From: Simplicispira hankyongi
Lineage (GTDB): Bacteria > Pseudomonadota > Gammaproteobacteria > Burkholderiales > Burkholderiaceae_C
Length of the DNA: 64,000 nucleotides
Assembly: GCF_003570885.1 (NCBI RefSeq)
Contig: NZ_QXJC01000003.1
Location: 248,001-312,000, forward strand
Direction of reading: 5' to 3'
Positions within the stretch are counted from its first letter, which is position 1; every line of letters starts with the position of its first letter. Of the stretch, positions 8,363 to 17,236 are shown piece by piece. Made by a program: the position numbers and the translations under genes. Under the pieces are notes generated by a model. The model did no database searches. It was given only the letters and a program-made list of their open reading frames with translations, and had not been told where the DNA came from.

Positions 8363-9646
8363 TCAATCCCTGACGAACACCGTCATCTCAACACCCTCTG
8401 TCGCCTCATAGGCCAGCATCCGCTCGATCAGCTTGGCGCTGAGCACCTGTTCGCTCCCTAGAAGCAACACACCTCCCGTGCGCATGAACTCCCGTGCCAG
8501 GACCATGCCCGGCTTCAGTTCCGACAGCCTGCATTCGCGCTGGCGCACTGGGGGCTTGGGCGGCGCTGCCAGCACGGCTGTCAAGGCATCAAGCACCTGG
8601 GGATCGTACCGCTTGCCACGGTCCTTCTCCAACGTCTGGCGCGCCTCCTCAGGCGTGAAGTGCAAGGCTGAAAACGTTCCAATTTGGAGACTGTCGTAGT
8701 CATTGGCTACCGCCAGCAGGCGTGCACCCAGCGGAATATCGTGCCCCGTCAGGCTGTCCGGAAACCCCAGGCCATCGAAACGCTCGTGGTGGTGGCGCAC
8801 CAGCTTGGAGACTGCCGCAAGTTCGTCCAGCGCCATCAAGGCGTTCTCCCCGTCCTGCGGGTGCTTGCGGTAGACATCCAGGTCCTCCGGACCCATGGTC
8901 CGTACCGGGCGGGTTAGCAACGCGTCGTTGAAGCCGATCTTTCCAATGTCGTGCAGCATGCCTGCCACGAACACGTTCTGCACCCCCATGTTATTCATGC
9001 CCATGCGGATGGCCATGGAGCGGGCCAGGGCTGCCACCCGGCGCGAGTGGCCAGCCAATATCGGATGCCGCATCTCCATCAGCGTAGAGTAAATTTTTAC
9101 CGCCGTAAGAAAACTCTGCTTGACCCTTTCATTCGCCTTCTGCAGATCGGCCGTCCTCTCCTGTACCTTGGCCTCCAGAGATTCGTTCAGCTGACGCAAC
9201 GCTTCGTTCTGTTCGAGCGCAAGGGCCTCCAGGCGCTCCTTCTCGCGCTCCAATGCCTTTCTCTCGAGGGCCTGCCGCACAGTAAGCGCCATGTCTTCGT
9301 CGGTCCATGGCTTGGTGATATAGCGATAAATTTCACCCTGGTTGATGGCCTCGATGGTGGAGCCGATGTCGGCATAGCCCGTGAGAAGAATGCGTACCAC
9401 ATCCGGCCACTCTTGTTTGACCACCTTGAGAAACTGAGCGCCATCCATGTGCGGCATGCGCATGTCGGAGATGACCAGATCCACCGGCTCGCTGCGCAGG
9501 ATTTCCAGCCCTTGCGCGCCGCCTTCGGCCACCAGCACCCGGTACCCACAGGGACGGAAAAGACGCCGCAGCGCTGACAGAATATTGGGCTCGTCATCGA
9601 CACACAGCAAGGTGCCAGGTATCTCTGGGCCGTTCTGCTCAGACAT
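8363..9646 (-). CDS. Response regulator with HD-GYP domain (cyclic di-GMP phosphodiesterase)
   Basis: Two-domain protein (427 aa). The REC domain (about 12-125) has the phosphoacceptor Asp61 in LVISDMRMP and the conserved Lys in YITKPW. A coiled-coil linker spans about 125-175. The HD-GYP domain (about 180-375) has HD at 232-233 in HDIGKIG and HHHERFDGLGFP at 285-296. These are the metal ligands for hydrolysing cyclic di-GMP, except that the usual GYP signature reads GFP. It is the last gene of a five-gene signalling operon; its start overlaps the 3' end of the kinase gene by 8 bp. The kinase is the obvious phosphodonor. The output is probably lowering of cyclic di-GMP, affecting motility or biofilm. 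Confidence 0.92.
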   Translation of the reverse strand: MSEQNGPEIPGTLLCVDDEPNILSALRRLFRPCGYRVLVAEGGAQGLEILRSEPVDLVISDMRMPHMDGAQFLKVVKQEWPDVVRILLTGYADIGSTIEAINQGEIYRYITKPWTDEDMALTVRQALERKALEREKERLEALALEQNEALRQLNESLEAKVQERTADLQKANERVKQSFLTAVKIYSTLMEMRHPILAGHSRRVAALARSMAIRMGMNNMGVQNVFVAGMLHDIGKIGFNDALLTRPVRTMGPEDLDVYRKHPQDGENALMALDELAAVSKLVRHHHERFDGLGFPDSLTGHDIPLGARLLAVANDYDSLQIGTFSALHFTPEEARQTLEKDRGKRYDPQVLDALTAVLAAPPKPPVRQRECRLSELKPGMVLAREFMRTGGVLLLGSEQVLSAKLIERMLAYEATEGVEMTVFVRD

Positions 9647-11813
9647 TCACCGTCCCCGCCGCGGCTGCAGGCTGAACAATGGGTAGTTCAATACGGAAAA
9701 CCGTGCCCTTGCCCACCTGGCTCTGCACCGTGATCCGGCCATGGTGCTTTTGAAGGATGCCGTAGGTGAGCGACAGCCCCAGGCCAGTTCCCTTGCCCAC
9801 CGGCTTGGTGGTAAAGAAAGGATCGAAAATCTTCTGCTGGATTTCAGGCGGCATCCCGCCACCATTGTCCGCAAACTCCAGCCAGGCGAAATCGCCCACA
9901 GTGCCCGAGCGGATGGTGATGCAGCCGCGCTCCTGGCCCATGGCATGCGCGGCATTGACCAGCAGATTCATGAACACCTGGTTGAGTTGCGACGGCAGGC
10001 ATTCAACCGGCGGCACAACCCCATACTCCTTCACCACGTCGGCCTTGTATTTAATCTCGTTGTTGACGATATTCAGCGTGGAGTCGATCCCGTGGTGCAG
10101 ATCGGCGGTCTGCCATTCCTGGCTGCTGTCCACACGGGAAAAATCCTTCAAGTCCTGGACAATCTTCTTGACACGGGTGATACCCTCCTGCGACTCGCTG
10201 ATCAGCGACGGAATGTCCTCTCGCAAAAACTCCACGTCGATTTTTCTTCGTAGTGCGTCGATGTCGGCCGTACTCGGCAACTGCTCGTAGGCCGTCAACA
10301 GTGCCATGAGATCGCCAAGATAGTTCCGCAGCGAGCCGATATTCGAGTGCACATACCCGATAGGGTTGTTGATCTCATGGGCCACCCCCGCAGCCAGCTG
10401 ACCGATGGAAGCGAGCTTTTCCGACTGCGCCAACTGCGCCTGTGCTTGTGTGAGCTGCTCGTTGAGTTTCTCTAGAGCTTCATTGTGCTGACGCAACTGC
10501 ACCTCGGCCCTGCGGCGCTCGGCATTGTCCTGAGCCAGCTGGGCGTTGGCGGAGGCCAATTGGCCCGTGCGTTCCTTCACCTGCTGCTCCAGATCATCGT
10601 GCGCCTTCTGCAGGGCAAGCTCGGAGGTTTTGAGCCGGGTTACATCCACCAGGGTTTCGATAGCGCCCACGATGCGCCCTTTACCGTCGCGCAGCGGGGA
10701 GGCCGTAAAAACAAACCACACCCCCGCCAGCCTGGCGGTCGAAAAGAACCCTTCCGCCTCCCAAGCGTCCGGTATCACCTCCGAAGGCCTGTACCTGTCC
10801 TGATAGTGCTCCCGCACCCGCGCAGCTTGCGCATCGTCCACGATCAGATCGGCCAGAACGGGGCGTGGTGCGTCATAGAACGGCTTCCACTGGTCGCGCG
10901 TACCCACCATGTCGGTTGCGGAAATAGACGTCACCTTTTCGACCGCCCGGTTCCAGTGGGTCACGACATGGTGTTCATCGATGACCATCGTGGGAACAGG
11001 ACTTCCATCGATGATTTGCGCCAGCACTTGGCGCATATGCAGTTGCAGAGCCTCGCTCTTGCGCTGCTCGTTCAGGTTGATATAGGTATCGATCAGAGTA
11101 GCCCGTCCGTCCACGGGCAACATTCCTACGGCCTGCTCCACCCAGCAACGTTGCCCGGTGGCGGATTGCAGGCAGCTCTCGAACCGGGTTTGCGTGGTCT
11201 CACCACGCAGACGTGCGGCGAGCCGCTCGCGCAGCCGCTCGCGGCTTTCGGGATGGGTCAGCTCTTCGTAGGGTAGGCCCTGCAGGGCCGCCAGGGAATA
11301 CCCGGTCAGCGACAACATCGCCTGGTTGGCATACAGAATGCTGCCTTGGCGGTGCAGCAGGACAGGCGTGGCCAACCCCTCCAGCATGGAATAAAAGCTA
11401 TCCTGGACATCAGCCACCAGCGGCGGAAAATCCTGCTGCCGTGCCGCAGAGGTGGCCAAGATCAACACCCTATCGATCTGGCCAGCGTCGTCTTTGAGCG
11501 GCACCATGGTGGCTTGGACCAGCAAGGACTGTCCATCGGCCTTGCGCAGCGAAAGTTTGCCCAGCCAGCAGCGGCAATGCGCCAGAAATCCCAGGACATC
11601 CGACGGATTGAATCCCTGACCGCTCTCGGGAACGATGGTGGCGAGTTGCTGCCCTTGCAGCGCTTGCTGAGCATGGCCAAGCGCCCGGGCCAAGTGGGTA
11701 TTGACCATCACCAGATACCCGTTGCGGTGTACCACCGCCAGCATGAACCCCTCCATCAGGGCAGGAAAAAGGCCGCTCAGTGCGACGTCGTGGGGGGGTG
11801 GCAATGGGGTCAT
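9639..11813 (-). CDS. Multi-PAS sensor histidine kinase
   Basis: Histidine kinase of 724 aa without obvious membrane segments, so probably a cytosolic sensor. Three PAS-like modules lie at about 20-120, 140-250 and 265-395, followed by a coiled coil (about 400-465). The HisKA H-box is [12 protein letters not shown] with His479. The ATPase domain contains the N-box [16 protein letters not shown], the G1 box DNGGGM, the F-box [10 protein letters not shown] and the G2 box [13 protein letters not shown]. The H-box INNP form belongs to the kinases related to the NtrB/DctB class. It sits between the HDOD gene (19 bp upstream) and the HD-GYP regulator (8-bp overlap), so both are likely partners. The ligand of the PAS domains is unknown. 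Confidence 0.93.
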   Translation of the reverse strand: MTPLPPPHDVALSGLFPALMEGFMLAVVHRNGYLVMVNTHLARALGHAQQALQGQQLATIVPESGQGFNPSDVLGFLAHCRCWLGKLSLRKADGQSLLVQATMVPLKDDAGQIDRVLILATSAARQQDFPPLVADVQDSFYSMLEGLATPVLLHRQGSILYANQAMLSLTGYSLAALQGLPYEELTHPESRERLRERLAARLRGETTQTRFESCLQSATGQRCWVEQAVGMLPVDGRATLIDTYINLNEQRKSEALQLHMRQVLAQIIDGSPVPTMVIDEHHVVTHWNRAVEKVTSISATDMVGTRDQWKPFYDAPRPVLADLIVDDAQAARVREHYQDRYRPSEVIPDAWEAEGFFSTARLAGVWFVFTASPLRDGKGRIVGAIETLVDVTRLKTSELALQKAHDDLEQQVKERTGQLASANAQLAQDNAERRRAEVQLRQHNEALEKLNEQLTQAQAQLAQSEKLASIGQLAAGVAHEINNPIGYVHSNIGSLRNYLGDLMALLTAYEQLPSTADIDALRRKIDVEFLREDIPSLISESQEGITRVKKIVQDLKDFSRVDSSQEWQTADLHHGIDSTLNIVNNEIKYKADVVKEYGVVPPVECLPSQLNQVFMNLLVNAAHAMGQERGCITIRSGTVGDFAWLEFADNGGGMPPEIQQKIFDPFFTTKPVGKGTGLGLSLTYGILQKHHGRITVQSQVGKGTVFRIELPIVQPAAAAGTVNV

Positions 11814-11832
11814 GGCGGTAAGGGAAAGCGCT

Positions 11833-12720
11833 TTAGTGCATCAATTGCTGGCACGCAATCTGGTAACGCTCTTCAATTTCCGACAGCAGCTTGTTGCTGC
11901 CAGACCAGTCCAGTTGCAGTCCATCCCAGGCGACTACCTGAATATCGGGCACCTGGTCCTGCGGCTCCTGCAGCAGGTCAAGCGCATGGGCCAGCGCATG
12001 GGACACATGGACCAGCCAGACCATGGCATCGGCCTCCGGATGATCGCACTGGTGGTGCAGCGCCATGCAGCGGCGCAGCATGGCGGGAAGCTGCCACTGC
12101 CGCGCCAACTGCTCGCCCACTTGACAATGATCAAACCCCCACACGGTGCGTTCCGCTTCTAGTAGGCGGTACGCCACCGAGGCAGATGACCCGTCCGAAT
12201 CCGCTTCTGCCAAGGATTGCCATACAAGTTCCTGCACCTGCCGGTATCGCTCCGGGTCAATGGCCAGCATCACCAGCCGCCCCAGATCACTCAGCAGACC
12301 AGCGGTGAAAGCCGCATCCACTGCCAGCCGGGCCCTGCGCGCCAGGGCCTGGGTGCACACGGCGACGGCAACACTGTGGCGCCAGTGGGCCTGATAGGCA
12401 GACTGCAGGGCAGGAATGCTGGTCTTGAACTGCTCCATCACGGCTGCGGCCAGCGCCATCGCTTGCAGGCTGCGCAGTCCCACCAACGAGACGGCATGGG
12501 CAATCGATTCCACCTGATGGGCCAGGCCAAAAAACGGTGAATTCGCCACCCGCAGCGTACGAGCAGCGATCACGGGATCGCTTTCTATCAGCTCTGTCAG
12601 TGTCGCAATCTCAGGGCTTTCCTGGGCCAGACACTGCAACATGCGCGTCCGTATGGGCGACATGGTCACCAACTTGCCTATGCGCAAGGCGAGCTCATCC
12701 TGCCCCATTGGCTTGCTCAT
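11833..12720 (-). CDS. HDOD domain protein
   Basis: Protein of 295 aa made mainly of an HDOD domain (about 15-210), a degenerate HD-type fold that lacks the full metal-binding site and acts in signalling rather than catalysis. Typical features are the opening segment with IESDPVIAARTLRVANSPFF, then SIAHAVSLVGLRSL and HSVAVAVCTQALARRA. HDOD proteins in other bacteria often work beside histidine kinases and cyclic di-GMP enzymes. Its ATG overlaps the stop of the 63-aa ORF upstream by 4 bp (ATGA), showing translational coupling. It probably relays or scaffolds signals between the REC-PAS protein and the kinase; this is inference from context. Confidence 0.9.
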   Translation of the reverse strand: MSKPMGQDELALRIGKLVTMSPIRTRMLQCLAQESPEIATLTELIESDPVIAARTLRVANSPFFGLAHQVESIAHAVSLVGLRSLQAMALAAAVMEQFKTSIPALQSAYQAHWRHSVAVAVCTQALARRARLAVDAAFTAGLLSDLGRLVMLAIDPERYRQVQELVWQSLAEADSDGSSASVAYRLLEAERTVWGFDHCQVGEQLARQWQLPAMLRRCMALHHQCDHPEADAMVWLVHVSHALAHALDLLQEPQDQVPDIQVVAWDGLQLDWSGSNKLLSEIEERYQIACQQLMH

Positions 12721-12908
12721 GATGGCACCTTGAGACGGTAGCGCTGCACGATCTCGCGCAGTTGCTCCATGGGATAGGTGGGCGCCGTTCCTCGAAAGAG
12801 CCAGTCAACTCGCTGCGCTATCACCGCAGGATCCGATGCAGCACAAGCTGGCGGAGGACTGCGCGTTGCAGCAACAGGGCTGCTGTGGGCTACGTCTTTC
12901 GGGATCAT
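12717..12908 (-). CDS. Small translationally coupled ORF (63 aa) in the signalling operon
   Basis: Unrecognised 63-aa protein. Its ATG overlaps the stop of the upstream REC-PAS gene (ATGA, 12905-12908) and its stop overlaps the start of the HDOD gene (ATGA, 12717-12720). That double 4-bp coupling is the main evidence that it is a real gene. The N-terminal half is Pro/Ala/Ser-rich and probably disordered. The C-terminal half (about 30-60, with VIAQRVDWLFRG and MEQLREIVQRYRLKV) looks like two amphipathic helices. There is no signal peptide or membrane segment. It could be an adaptor between neighbouring proteins, but this cannot be shown from the sequence. Confidence 0.7.
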   Translation of the reverse strand: MIPKDVAHSSPVAATRSPPPACAASDPAVIAQRVDWLFRGTAPTYPMEQLREIVQRYRLKVPS

Positions 12909-13714
12909 GGCGCGGCTCCTACAGGAATAAAAGTCAGCAGTCCACCTTGCCCCAGCGAGCCACGGCCCACGCGGGTGTAACACACCGTCCAGTCGGGCAT
13001 GTACAAGGTCTGACTGGCTTCTTCCCTGACAGCAGGAAAATCACTGAAGAGTTGCGCCAATCCGGCCACCTCCTGTAGCGCAACACCGGGAACTGCCCCG
13101 GCAAAGAAGCGCTGCGATGCAGCATTGATCAGTACCAGCATACCGCTGTCGTCGACACCCATCACCGGAATGGCCACAGCATCAAAGATTTCATGCGAAA
13201 CGCCGATGGCAACCTCATCCTGCAGCAGACGGCGCTGTTGCTGGCGCACCATACCTGCCAATTGGGCATGCGCCTGTACCAGCGATGCATGGGCACTTTC
13301 CAGCTCATCATGCAGGCGCTGGTTCTCGTCCTCCAGCGACTTCTGGCGAAAGGCCTCGGCGATGTTGGCACGCAGGTGTTCATCGTCCCAAGGCTTGGTC
13401 ATGAATTTGTAGACCGCCCCCTCATTGATGGCATCGGTGACCGATTGCAGCTCGGTATACCCTGAAAGCACCATCCGGATGGTTTTTGGGTAGCGCCTGC
13501 GGGCCTCACGCAGAAACTCAACCCCGGTCATGCCCGGCATGCGCTGGTCGGACACAATCACATCCACAGGTGTCTCTGCGAGCACCTCAAGCCCCTCCTT
13601 CCCTCCGCTGGCAGTCAGTAACTGGTATCCGTCTCGACGGAGCACGCGCTTGAGGGCCGTGAGTATGAATGCCTCATCGTCCACAAGCAGCAGGGTCTGG
13701 GATGCTTGTTCCAT
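12905..13714 (-). CDS. Response regulator with PAS-like domain
   Basis: First gene of the signalling operon (269 aa). The REC domain (about 6-125) has the acidic pair in LLVDDEAF, phosphoacceptor Asp56 in VIVSDQRMP, and Lys in KFMTKPWDD. A coiled coil (about 130-165) leads to a PAS-like domain (about 170-265; IFDAVAIPVMGVDDSGML...NAASQRFFAG). There is no DNA-binding or enzymatic output domain, so it probably signals by protein contact. ATG codons at 13765, 13726 and 13714 are all possible. The last is chosen because it places the REC domain at the usual distance from the N-terminus, but none has a clear ribosome site. The stop overlaps the next ORF by 4 bp. Confidence 0.88.
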   Translation of the reverse strand: MEQASQTLLLVDDEAFILTALKRVLRRDGYQLLTASGGKEGLEVLAETPVDVIVSDQRMPGMTGVEFLREARRRYPKTIRMVLSGYTELQSVTDAINEGAVYKFMTKPWDDEHLRANIAEAFRQKSLEDENQRLHDELESAHASLVQAHAQLAGMVRQQQRRLLQDEVAIGVSHEIFDAVAIPVMGVDDSGMLVLINAASQRFFAGAVPGVALQEVAGLAQLFSDFPAVREEASQTLYMPDWTVCYTRVGRGSLGQGGLLTFIPVGAAP

Positions 13715-13800
13715 GATGAAACCCATGCTATCGGCATTTGCCCAATAGGGGAACTGGCACCCCATCCCACCCGTGCAGATATTGACATTTGTCGAGTGGC

Positions 13801-14412
13801 TTACGTTGCTTCCTTGAGCAAACTGCGCACGTCCGCCGCTACGGCGTCCGGGCCACTGCCATACCGGCTGTAAATGCGCAGGCGCCCTGCCGGATCGAAA
13901 AGGTAGCTGCCCGCCGAATGGTCCATGGTGTAGCTCGTCGGCGTCTGACCATCAACCTTCTTGTAGTAGATCTTGAATTCCTTGGCGATGGCCGCCGTTT
14001 GCGCGTCACTGCCGCGCAGTGCTATAAAGCTCGGGTCAAAATTGGCCATGTAGGCCTTGAGCAGTTCCGGCGTGTCACGCGCCGGGTCGATGGTGACAAA
14101 CACTGCCTGGAGCTTGTCGCCATCCGCACCCAGCGACTGCTTGACCTGGGCGAGTTCCTGCAGGGTCGTTGGGCAGACATCCGGGCACTGGGTGTAGCCA
14201 AAGAACACCACCACCACCTTGCCGGCGAAATCCTTGAGACTGCGCATCTGACCATTCTGATCCGGCAAGGCAAAGTCGCGCGCATAGTCGGCACCGGTGA
14301 TGTCCACACCGCGAAACTCGGGTGCGCTCTTGGAGCAAGCAGAAAAAAGCCCACCAGCGCTTATGCTGATTGCGCTTAAAGCTATCATTCGGAGAGCAGT
14401 TCTTCGGAGCAT
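13801..14412 (-). CDS. SCO1/SenC copper chaperone for cytochrome c oxidase
   Basis: Membrane-anchored copper chaperone (203 aa) that delivers copper to the CuA site of oxidase subunit II. The thioredoxin-like domain carries the copper ligands CPDVC (Cys76, Cys80) and the distal His165 in MDHSAG. The N-terminus is a lipoprotein signal (GGLFSAC, lipid-modified Cys26). It is the last gene after ctaA-ctaB, starting 6 bp past the ctaB stop. Codons about 9-26 of the signal peptide coincide with a copy of the interspersed palindromic repeat (14334-14389), in the same frame as in the M16 gene at 179-1525. Confidence 0.94.
   Translation of the reverse strand: MLRRTALRMIALSAISISAGGLFSACSKSAPEFRGVDITGADYARDFALPDQNGQMRSLKDFAGKVVVVFFGYTQCPDVCPTTLQELAQVKQSLGADGDKLQAVFVTIDPARDTPELLKAYMANFDPSFIALRGSDAQTAAIAKEFKIYYKKVDGQTPTSYTMDHSAGSYLFDPAGRLRIYSRYGSGPDAVAADVRSLLKEAT
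14334..14389 (-). repeat. Palindromic repeat family A, copy 3 (inside the SCO1 signal peptide)
   Basis: On the minus strand: ATAGCT, 15 nt, ATAAGCGCTGG, then a CTTTTTTC tail. It begins 29 nt after the ctaB stop codon and encodes the hydrophobic core of the SCO1 lipoprotein signal. Confidence 0.7.
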
Positions 14413-14418
14413 GAGGCG

Positions 14419-15321
14419 TCACAATACATAGTGATCCACCAACAACGCAGCAAACAGCGCACTGAGGTGAATGAGTGAAAAGCGGAAGGTGCGGCGAGCC
14501 AAAGCGTCCGAATAGTGCCGCCACAAGGCAAATCCGTAGGCGCAGAAACCGGTGCTTAGCACGATCGCCGCAACCAGGTAGATCCACGAACTCATGCCGT
14601 AGATATAGGGCATGAGGCAGCCCGCAAACAAAATCAGTGTATACAAGAACACCTGCAGCCGCGTGAAGGCATTGCCGTGCGTCACTGGCAACATCGGCAG
14701 GCCCGCCTTGCGGTAGTCCTCGACGCGGTACAACGCCAGCGCCCAGAAGTGCGGCGGCGTCCAGAGGAAGATGATGAGAAACAGGATCAGCGCCTCAGGC
14801 CCCACGTCGCCGCGCATCGCCGCCCAGCCCAGTACCGGCGGCATGGCGCCCGAGGCCCCACCAATGACGATGTTCTGCGGCGTCATCGGTTTGAGCACCA
14901 GGGTGTAGATCACCGCATAGCCGACAAAGGTGGCAAACGTCAGCCACATGGTCAGCGGGTTGACCCAGAGGTAGAGCACCAGAGAGCCCATGCTGCCCAA
15001 GGCAGCCGAAAAGAGCAGCGCCTGCCTGTCCGACAACTCACCTTTCGCAGTGGGCCGCCAGGAGGTGCGCTTCATGCGCGAATCAATGCCTTTTTCCACC
15101 AGGCAGTTGAACGCTGCGGCGGCACCGGCCACCAGCCAGATGCCAAAACACGCCACGACCATGGTGCCCAGTTGCGCCAGCGTGGGCAGGCCGGGCACGG
15201 CCAGCGCCATGCCGATCAGCGCGCAAAAAACGATAAGCTGAATGACACGCGGCTTGGCCAGCGCGTAGTACTGGGCCATGCGCGAAGGCGCACGCAGGAT
15301 GCTGGAGGCGGCGGTGTTCAT
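14419..15321 (-). CDS. ctaB: Protoheme IX farnesyltransferase (heme O synthase)
   Basis: Integral membrane prenyltransferase (300 aa, about nine membrane helices) that adds a farnesyl group to heme B to make heme O, the precursor of heme A for cytochrome aa3. Family motifs are LAKPRVIQL near the N-terminus, [19 protein letters not shown] (the Asp-rich prenyl-diphosphate site NxxxDxxxDxxM-like) and [16 protein letters not shown]. The ATG at 15321 overlaps the ctaA stop by 4 bp (ATGA). It acts directly before CtaA in the heme A pathway, and the gene order matches other Burkholderiales. Confidence 0.96.
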   Translation of the reverse strand: MNTAASSILRAPSRMAQYYALAKPRVIQLIVFCALIGMALAVPGLPTLAQLGTMVVACFGIWLVAGAAAAFNCLVEKGIDSRMKRTSWRPTAKGELSDRQALLFSAALGSMGSLVLYLWVNPLTMWLTFATFVGYAVIYTLVLKPMTPQNIVIGGASGAMPPVLGWAAMRGDVGPEALILFLIIFLWTPPHFWALALYRVEDYRKAGLPMLPVTHGNAFTRLQVFLYTLILFAGCLMPYIYGMSSWIYLVAAIVLSTGFCAYGFALWRHYSDALARRTFRFSLIHLSALFAALLVDHYVL

Positions 15322-16514
15322 GCGCGGCTCCCCTGGGGAACGGCATACAAACCGGGCACCATTCCCGTTGCCGAGCTTCGCCGCTGGGTCTGGACAATCC
15401 AGGTCAGCACCAGCACCAGCGCTGCCGCCCCCCCGGTGTGCAGCACCGCCGCTGGCAGCGGCCAATCGAGCACCACATTGCTCAGCCCCGTCGCAAATTG
15501 CAGCAGCAGCAGTCCGGCCAGCCAGCGGCCCTGGACAGCCAAAAGACCGGCTCCTGCGCGATGCAGACGCAGCGCCAGCACGCCAAGCACCACGAACACA
15601 GCGTAGGCAAATAGGCGGTGCGTGTAGTGAATGGCGGTAAGAGCCGGGAAGCCCATCAGCTGTCCATCGACTGTCATGCCCAGGGGCCGCCACAGGGTAA
15701 AGCCTTGGGAAAAATTCATTTCAGGCCACCAACTGCCCTGGCAAGTGGGAAAACTGCTGCACGCCAACACCGCGTAGTTGGTGCTCACCCAACCACCCAA
15801 TAGCACCTGCACCGCCAGCATGCCCAGCGACCACCAGGCGAGGATCCGCACCTGGGGCACGGGCACTGAAACAGACACGCCATTCGGCATGGCACCTTGA
15901 CGCACCGCCTGTACGCACAGCAGCGCCAGCAGCAGCACCCCGCCAACCAAATGCAGCGTGACGATGGCCGGGAATAACTTCATCGTCACCGTCAGCGCGC
16001 CAAAGGCACCCTGCACGCAGACCCACAGCAGAGTAAGCGTCGCCCAAAAGGGACTGGGCGCATTCATCGCAAGGGCTTTGCCTGCACGGCGAGACCGCCA
16101 ACGCGCCAGCCATGCACCGACGGCCAGCACCGTGATCAAGGCCCCCACGGTGGTGGCCAGATAGCGGTGCACCATTTCAACCCAGGCCTTGCTATGGGTG
16201 ACCGGGCCACTGGGCAGCGCCGCCTGCGCGGCAGCAATATCGGCATGGGCACCCACAGGGCTTGCATTGCCGTAACAGCCGGGCCAATCGGGACACCCCA
16301 GACCAGAATCGGTCAAACGGGTAAAGGCCCCAAACAGCACCAGATCAAACGTCAGAAACAGCGTGAGCACCGCCAATGCCTGCCAGCGCCCCGCCTTGCG
16401 CGCTCCCCGATTGCGCCACAGCACCCAGCAGAGCGGCAGCAGTGCGATGGCCGCCCCCACGGCCAGCATGCGCAGCAGCGGCGCCAAATCGTACAGAGGC
16501 GTCGAAACGTTCAT
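15318..16514 (-). CDS. ctaA: Heme A synthase, COX15/CtaA family
   Basis: Integral membrane oxygenase (398 aa, about eight helices) that converts heme O to heme A. Seen are the early [17 protein letters not shown] segment with the paired Cys, [12 protein letters not shown] with a heme-ligand His, the mid-protein [17 protein letters not shown] segment, and HYTHRLFAY. Length and helices are normal for the proteobacterial type 2 family. The gene overlaps ctaB (4 bp) and the upstream SCO-like gene (4 bp), so the block is translated as one coupled unit with the copper and heme insertion genes of cytochrome oxidase. Confidence 0.95.
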   Translation of the reverse strand: MNVSTPLYDLAPLLRMLAVGAAIALLPLCWVLWRNRGARKAGRWQALAVLTLFLTFDLVLFGAFTRLTDSGLGCPDWPGCYGNASPVGAHADIAAAQAALPSGPVTHSKAWVEMVHRYLATTVGALITVLAVGAWLARWRSRRAGKALAMNAPSPFWATLTLLWVCVQGAFGALTVTMKLFPAIVTLHLVGGVLLLALLCVQAVRQGAMPNGVSVSVPVPQVRILAWWSLGMLAVQVLLGGWVSTNYAVLACSSFPTCQGSWWPEMNFSQGFTLWRPLGMTVDGQLMGFPALTAIHYTHRLFAYAVFVVLGVLALRLHRAGAGLLAVQGRWLAGLLLLQFATGLSNVVLDWPLPAAVLHTGGAAALVLVLTWIVQTQRRSSATGMVPGLYAVPQGSRA

Positions 16515-17236
16515 GGCTGCTCCGGGCGCCCCGGCGTGTCCCAGCTTTCGGAAGCGCGCAGCAGGCGGTCGATGTCACGTTTGGCATGTGCTGCAGCCGG
16601 CGCATCCATGTTGGGGGGAAAGCGCATCATCCAATTGCCCATGGGGTCGACCACATAGAGGTGCTCCTCCAGGGCATGGCCCGTTTGTGGCGCCAGCCAA
16701 GCCGAAAGTGCTGCTTTATCCACGCGGCGTACCTCTGCAGCGGCAATCCCGTCGTGCAGCGGCTCAGGTATGGCTGCACCATCGGTGACCAGCCACACCC
16801 AGTCAACCCGGTCCTTTTCCTTGCCCAGGCTTTCGCGGAGTTGGCGCTGCAGGTACAGACGCTGCTGGCAGTCCTTGGGACATGCAGCCGGTGCCACACT
16901 CACCAATAACCACTGGTGGCGCAAGTCGGTGAGAGTGCCGGTATGGCCTTGCAGATCGGTCGTCGCGAGGGCGGGCATCGGTTTCTGCGGGTTAATCAGC
17001 ATGCCGAAGTTGCGCCGACCTTCGGGCCGCACGACGTAGTAGGTGAAATAGGAGGCCGCCACCGGGGCCACGCACACCAGCAGCAGTGCCAGCAGCTTCC
17101 AGCGGGCATGGCGGTCCCCCTCGAACTGGCGCACGGCGTCTCCCGCTGCGGGCAGGTTGTGCACGGTCAGGCCCAGCGGATGCGCACTGCTGCGCTCAAG
17201 CACGGCGGCGGGGTCGGACGAATTGGAACCAGACAT
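16511..17236 (-). CDS. Membrane-anchored SCO-like thioredoxin-fold protein
   Basis: Protein of 241 aa with one N-terminal membrane helix (about 47-66) and a periplasmic domain. This class is often left as hypothetical in cox clusters. The periplasmic domain has a Cys-x3-Cys (CPKDC, Cys119/Cys123) and a His192 in HLYVVDPMGNWMMRFP that aligns with the copper-ligand His of SCO proteins (HSAGSYLFDPAG in the SCO1 gene here). All three SCO copper ligands therefore appear conserved, suggesting a second copper chaperone or a thiol-disulfide reductase for CuA maturation. It overlaps the SURF1 gene by 41 bp and ctaA by 4 bp. Confidence 0.8.
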   Translation of the reverse strand: MSGSNSSDPAAVLERSSAHPLGLTVHNLPAAGDAVRQFEGDRHARWKLLALLLVCVAPVAASYFTYYVVRPEGRRNFGMLINPQKPMPALATTDLQGHTGTLTDLRHQWLLVSVAPAACPKDCQQRLYLQRQLRESLGKEKDRVDWVWLVTDGAAIPEPLHDGIAAAEVRRVDKAALSAWLAPQTGHALEEHLYVVDPMGNWMMRFPPNMDAPAAAHAKRDIDRLLRASESWDTPGRPEQP

